DNA of 7,803 nucleotides from NCBI GenBank assembly GCA_030537915.1, contig JAUNUZ010000095.1, positions 1-7,803 of the forward strand, given 5' to 3'. Of the stretch, positions 6,059 to 7,803 are shown in pieces. The notes below the pieces were generated by a model. It was not told where the DNA came from. It searched no databases and saw only the letters and a list, made by a program, of their open reading frames with translations. This stretch comes from Micrococcales bacterium. Its GTDB lineage: Bacteria; Actinomycetota; Actinomycetes; Actinomycetales; Dermatophilaceae. The translations under genes were made by a program, and so were the position numbers. Numbering within the stretch: position 1 is the first letter of the stretch; every line of letters begins with the position of its first letter.

Positions 6059-7021
6059 AACGCCGCCGACAGCGCGCGACGTGCCGCGCAGCTGTACTAC
6101 CTGCAGGACGAGACGATGGACTCCATCGCCTCGACGTTGCGCGTTTCGCGATCCACCGTGTCTCGCCTCCTGAAGCAGGCTCGCAAGACCGGGCTCGTGC
6201 GGATCACGGTCGCCGACGACGCGGCGACGGGCAAGCACACGGCCGACAACCTCACGCGCCGCTTCGGCGTCCGGGCCCACGTCGTCGAGGTCCGCGACAA
6301 CGCCCCCGATCACCAGCGCCTCGACCAGGTCGCGCGCGTCGCGGCCCGCCTGCTCACCTCGTGGGTCGAGCCCGGCACCACGGTCGGCATCGCCTGGGGG
6401 ACGACGGTTTCGGCGATCGCCGCCCACCTCACGCCCGTGCCCACGACGGGCGTGACGATCGTGCAGCTCAACGGCTCGGTGCACACCCGACCCTCGGGGG
6501 TCCTCTACGCCCAAGAGCTGCTCAGCGCAATCGCGAGCGCGTTCGACGCCGACATCGCCTACTTCCCCACCCCGGCGATCTTCGACTACGCCGATACCAA
6601 GGAAGCGATGTGGCGCGAGAGCGCCGTCCGGCACCTCCTGCAGTTGCGGGCGCGGGCCGACTTCGCGGTCTTCGGGGTGGGCGCGACGCAGGGCACGCTG
6701 GCCTCGGAGGTCTATCGCGCCGGCTATCTGCGCGCGACCGACGCGCGCGAGCTGGGCCGGCAGCGGGTCGTCGGGGATGTGTGCACGGTCTTCCTGCGGC
6801 AGGACGGCAGCTACGAGGACATCGAGATCAACACCCGCGCCTCAGGGCCGACACCCCGCGAGCTCGCGCGCATCCCCCGGCGGATGTGCGTCGTCGTCGG
6901 TGAACACAAGGTCCCGGCGCTGGTCGGTGCCCTGAGCGCCGGAGTCGTCACCGATCTCGTCATCGACGCCCGGACCGCCGCGGCGCTGCTGGGCATGGAG
7001 GCCAAGTCCGGGAGCCGGTAG
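6056..7021 (+). CDS. SorC-family (sugar-binding) transcriptional regulator, probable regulator of the glp genes
   Basis: This 321-aa DNA-binding regulator begins with a helix-turn-helix at about residues 8-50 (AAQLYYLQDETMDSIA, then LRVSRSTVSRLLKQARKTG). From about 60 onward comes the SorC effector domain, a sugar-isomerase-like fold with family features VGIAWGTTVSAIA (110-122), FGVGA (206-210), GDVCTVFL (240-247) and VVVGEHKVPALVGAL (279-293). Length is normal for the family, whose members typically respond to phosphorylated sugars. The gene is transcribed away from glpD across a 129-base gap holding candidate operators, so control of glpDFK and of itself is likely. Glycerol-3-phosphate or dihydroxyacetone phosphate is a plausible effector, but this is inference. 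The stop TAG is at 7019-7021. An earlier ATG at 5969 is in frame but less likely as the start. Confidence 0.9.
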   Translation: MNAADSARRAAQLYYLQDETMDSIASTLRVSRSTVSRLLKQARKTGLVRITVADDAATGKHTADNLTRRFGVRAHVVEVRDNAPDHQRLDQVARVAARLLTSWVEPGTTVGIAWGTTVSAIAAHLTPVPTTGVTIVQLNGSVHTRPSGVLYAQELLSAIASAFDADIAYFPTPAIFDYADTKEAMWRESAVRHLLQLRARADFAVFGVGATQGTLASEVYRAGYLRATDARELGRQRVVGDVCTVFLRQDGSYEDIEINTRASGPTPRELARIPRRMCVVVGEHKVPALVGALSAGVVTDLVIDARTAAALLGMEAKSGSR

Positions 7022-7068
7022 ACCAGAACGCTGACAGCCACGTGCAGCACCAGCGAGGGCGGCCGGGC

Positions 7069-7803
7069 TCAGGGTCGCCGACGACCGTCCGAGGCGAGCT
7101 GGCTGTCGTCGGTGACTTCGCCGACGAGCTCCTCGAGGACGTCCTCGAGGAAGACGACCCCGACCACGGCATCCGCGTCGTCGACGACCCGAGCCAGGTG
7201 GGAGCCCGTCTGCTGCATCGTCGCGAGCACATCCTCGACCTCGTCGCGGGTTCGCACGGTGGCCAACGGGCGGATGCGCTTGCGGGGCACCGGCTCATCC
7301 CGCTGTACGTCGTCGGCGTAGAGGATGTCCTTCAGGTGCAGGTAGCCGGCCAGCTCACCCGCCGATTCGCCGGTCGCGCCACCGGTCGCGGCGTCAGTCG
7401 TGGCGCCGGTTGTGGCGCCGGTCGTCACCACCGGGAAACGGGAGAAGCCGCGCTTGGCCACGAGCCGCTCCACCTCACCCGGCGTCACCGCGAGGCTCAC
7501 CGTGACGAGGTCGTCCGTCGGCACCGCCACGTCCGAGGCCACCCGGTCGCTGAACTCCAGGACGCGCGTCGTCAGCCCGTGCTGCTCGGCCTGCAGCAGC
7601 CCCTCCCGCGCCGACTCCCGGACGATCTCGTGCACCTCCTGCGCGGTGTAGGCCGAGGCCATCTCGTTCTTGGGCTCGACGCCGAACAGGCGCACCAGCC
7701 TCTTGGCGATCGACTCCAGCAGAGTGATGATCGGGCGCAGCGCCTTGGTGAGCAGCAGCAGCGCCGGTGCGAGCAGCAGCGCCGCAGTGTCCGGGCCGGC
7801 GAT
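7069..7803 (-). CDS. CNNM/CorC-type hemolysin-family membrane protein with CBS pair, 5' end outside window
   Basis: The frame is open from the window's last base to TGA at 7069-7071, giving 244 visible residues; the start and most of the transmembrane DUF21/CNNM domain lie outside. The first 46 residues (PALLLLTKALRPII and onward to LFGVEPKNE) match the end of the CNNM membrane domain and the linker. Two CBS domains follow, at about 87-160 (core FSDRVASDVAVPTDDLVTV and GYLHLKDILYADD) and 178-230 (ATVRTRDEVEDVLATMQ and VVGVVFLEDVLEELVGEV). CBS pairs bind adenosine nucleotides in this family, which is linked to divalent cation (Mg/Co) transport or homeostasis. The protein ends right after CBS2 and lacks the C-terminal CorC_HlyC domain found in the longer relatives. 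A repeat-rich insertion sits inside CBS1. It converges on the SorC gene with a 47-base gap and no obvious terminator, and is unrelated to glycerol use. Confidence 0.9.
   Translation of the reverse strand: MAGPDTAALLLAPALLLLTKALRPIITLLESIAKRLVRLFGVEPKNEMASAYTAQEVHEIVRESAREGLLQAEQHGLTTRVLEFSDRVASDVAVPTDDLVTVSLAVTPGEVERLVAKRGFSRFPVVTTGATTGATTDAATGGATGESAGELAGYLHLKDILYADDVQRDEPVPRKRIRPLATVRTRDEVEDVLATMQQTGSHLARVVDDADAVVGVVFLEDVLEELVGEVTDDSQLASDGRRRP
7373..7420 (-). repeat. Four imperfect 12-bp tandem repeats within the CBS-protein gene
   Basis: On the plus strand the units are GTCGCGCCACCG, GTCGCGGCGTCA, GTCGTGGCGCCG and GTTGTGGCGCCG, with a partial fifth unit after 7420. The last two differ at one base. 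The 12-base period keeps the frame and encodes tetrapeptides of the TTGA/TTDA/ATGG/ATGE type, forming a flexible Thr/Ala/Gly insert. Confidence 0.75.

Noticed and set aside
7040..7050. ACGTGCA half-site and GTGCAGCAC palindrome just after the regulator gene
   Set aside because: It matches the operator half-site but lies between two convergent gene ends with no promoter to control; likely coincidence.
7022..7068. Terminator between the convergent regulator and CBS-protein genes
   Set aside because: Only 4-bp stems can be drawn and there is no T-run on either strand.
1..7803. Defence system, mobile element, CRISPR array or structured RNA
   Set aside because: All substantial frames belong to recognisable housekeeping or metabolic families. 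No transposase, integrase, terminal repeats, repeat-spacer arrays or tRNA-like structures were seen.

Overview
The window comes from a high-GC Gram-positive bacterium, most likely an actinobacterium of the Micrococcales type. The evidence is strong G/C bias at third codon positions, the actinobacterial character of every recognisable protein, strong GGAGG-type ribosome binding sites, and a GTG start. I cannot name a genus from sequence alone. No rRNA, tRNA, CRISPR array, insertion sequence or phage gene is visible, and the longest stretch without a gene is about 190 bases.

Layout. Positions 1-1108 (+) hold the 3' two-thirds of a CocE/NonD-type serine hydrolase (X-Pro dipeptidyl-peptidase superfamily). 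It converges on a small cupin protein at 1160-1492 (-). Next come three minus-strand glycerol genes, transcribed in the order glpD (4190-5926), glpF (3289-4053), glpK (1685-3208). A SorC-family, sugar-phosphate-sensing transcriptional regulator (6056-7021, +) is read divergently from glpD. The window closes with the 3' part of a CNNM/CorC-type CBS-domain membrane protein (7069-7803, -), convergent with the regulator.

How the genes work together. GlpF lets glycerol in, GlpK phosphorylates it to sn-glycerol-3-phosphate, and GlpD oxidises that to dihydroxyacetone phosphate and passes electrons to the membrane quinone pool. The divergent SorC regulator is the obvious candidate controller. The 129-base glpD/regulator gap contains a perfect 18-bp palindrome (GATGCAC-AAAC-GTGCATC), a third matching half-site exactly 21 bp upstream, and a separate 12-bp palindrome (CACCCTAGGGTG) that reads as a -10-like box on both strands. 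Because the pathway makes phosphorylated trioses, the effector is plausibly glycerol-3-phosphate or dihydroxyacetone phosphate; this is inference.

I did not find a convincing undescribed system. The items most worth a second look are the multi-half-site operator and SorC control of a glp cluster, a perfect stem-loop between glpD and glpF, a tandem-repeat expansion inside a CBS domain, and the absence from GlpK of the usual allosteric and phosphorylation determinants.
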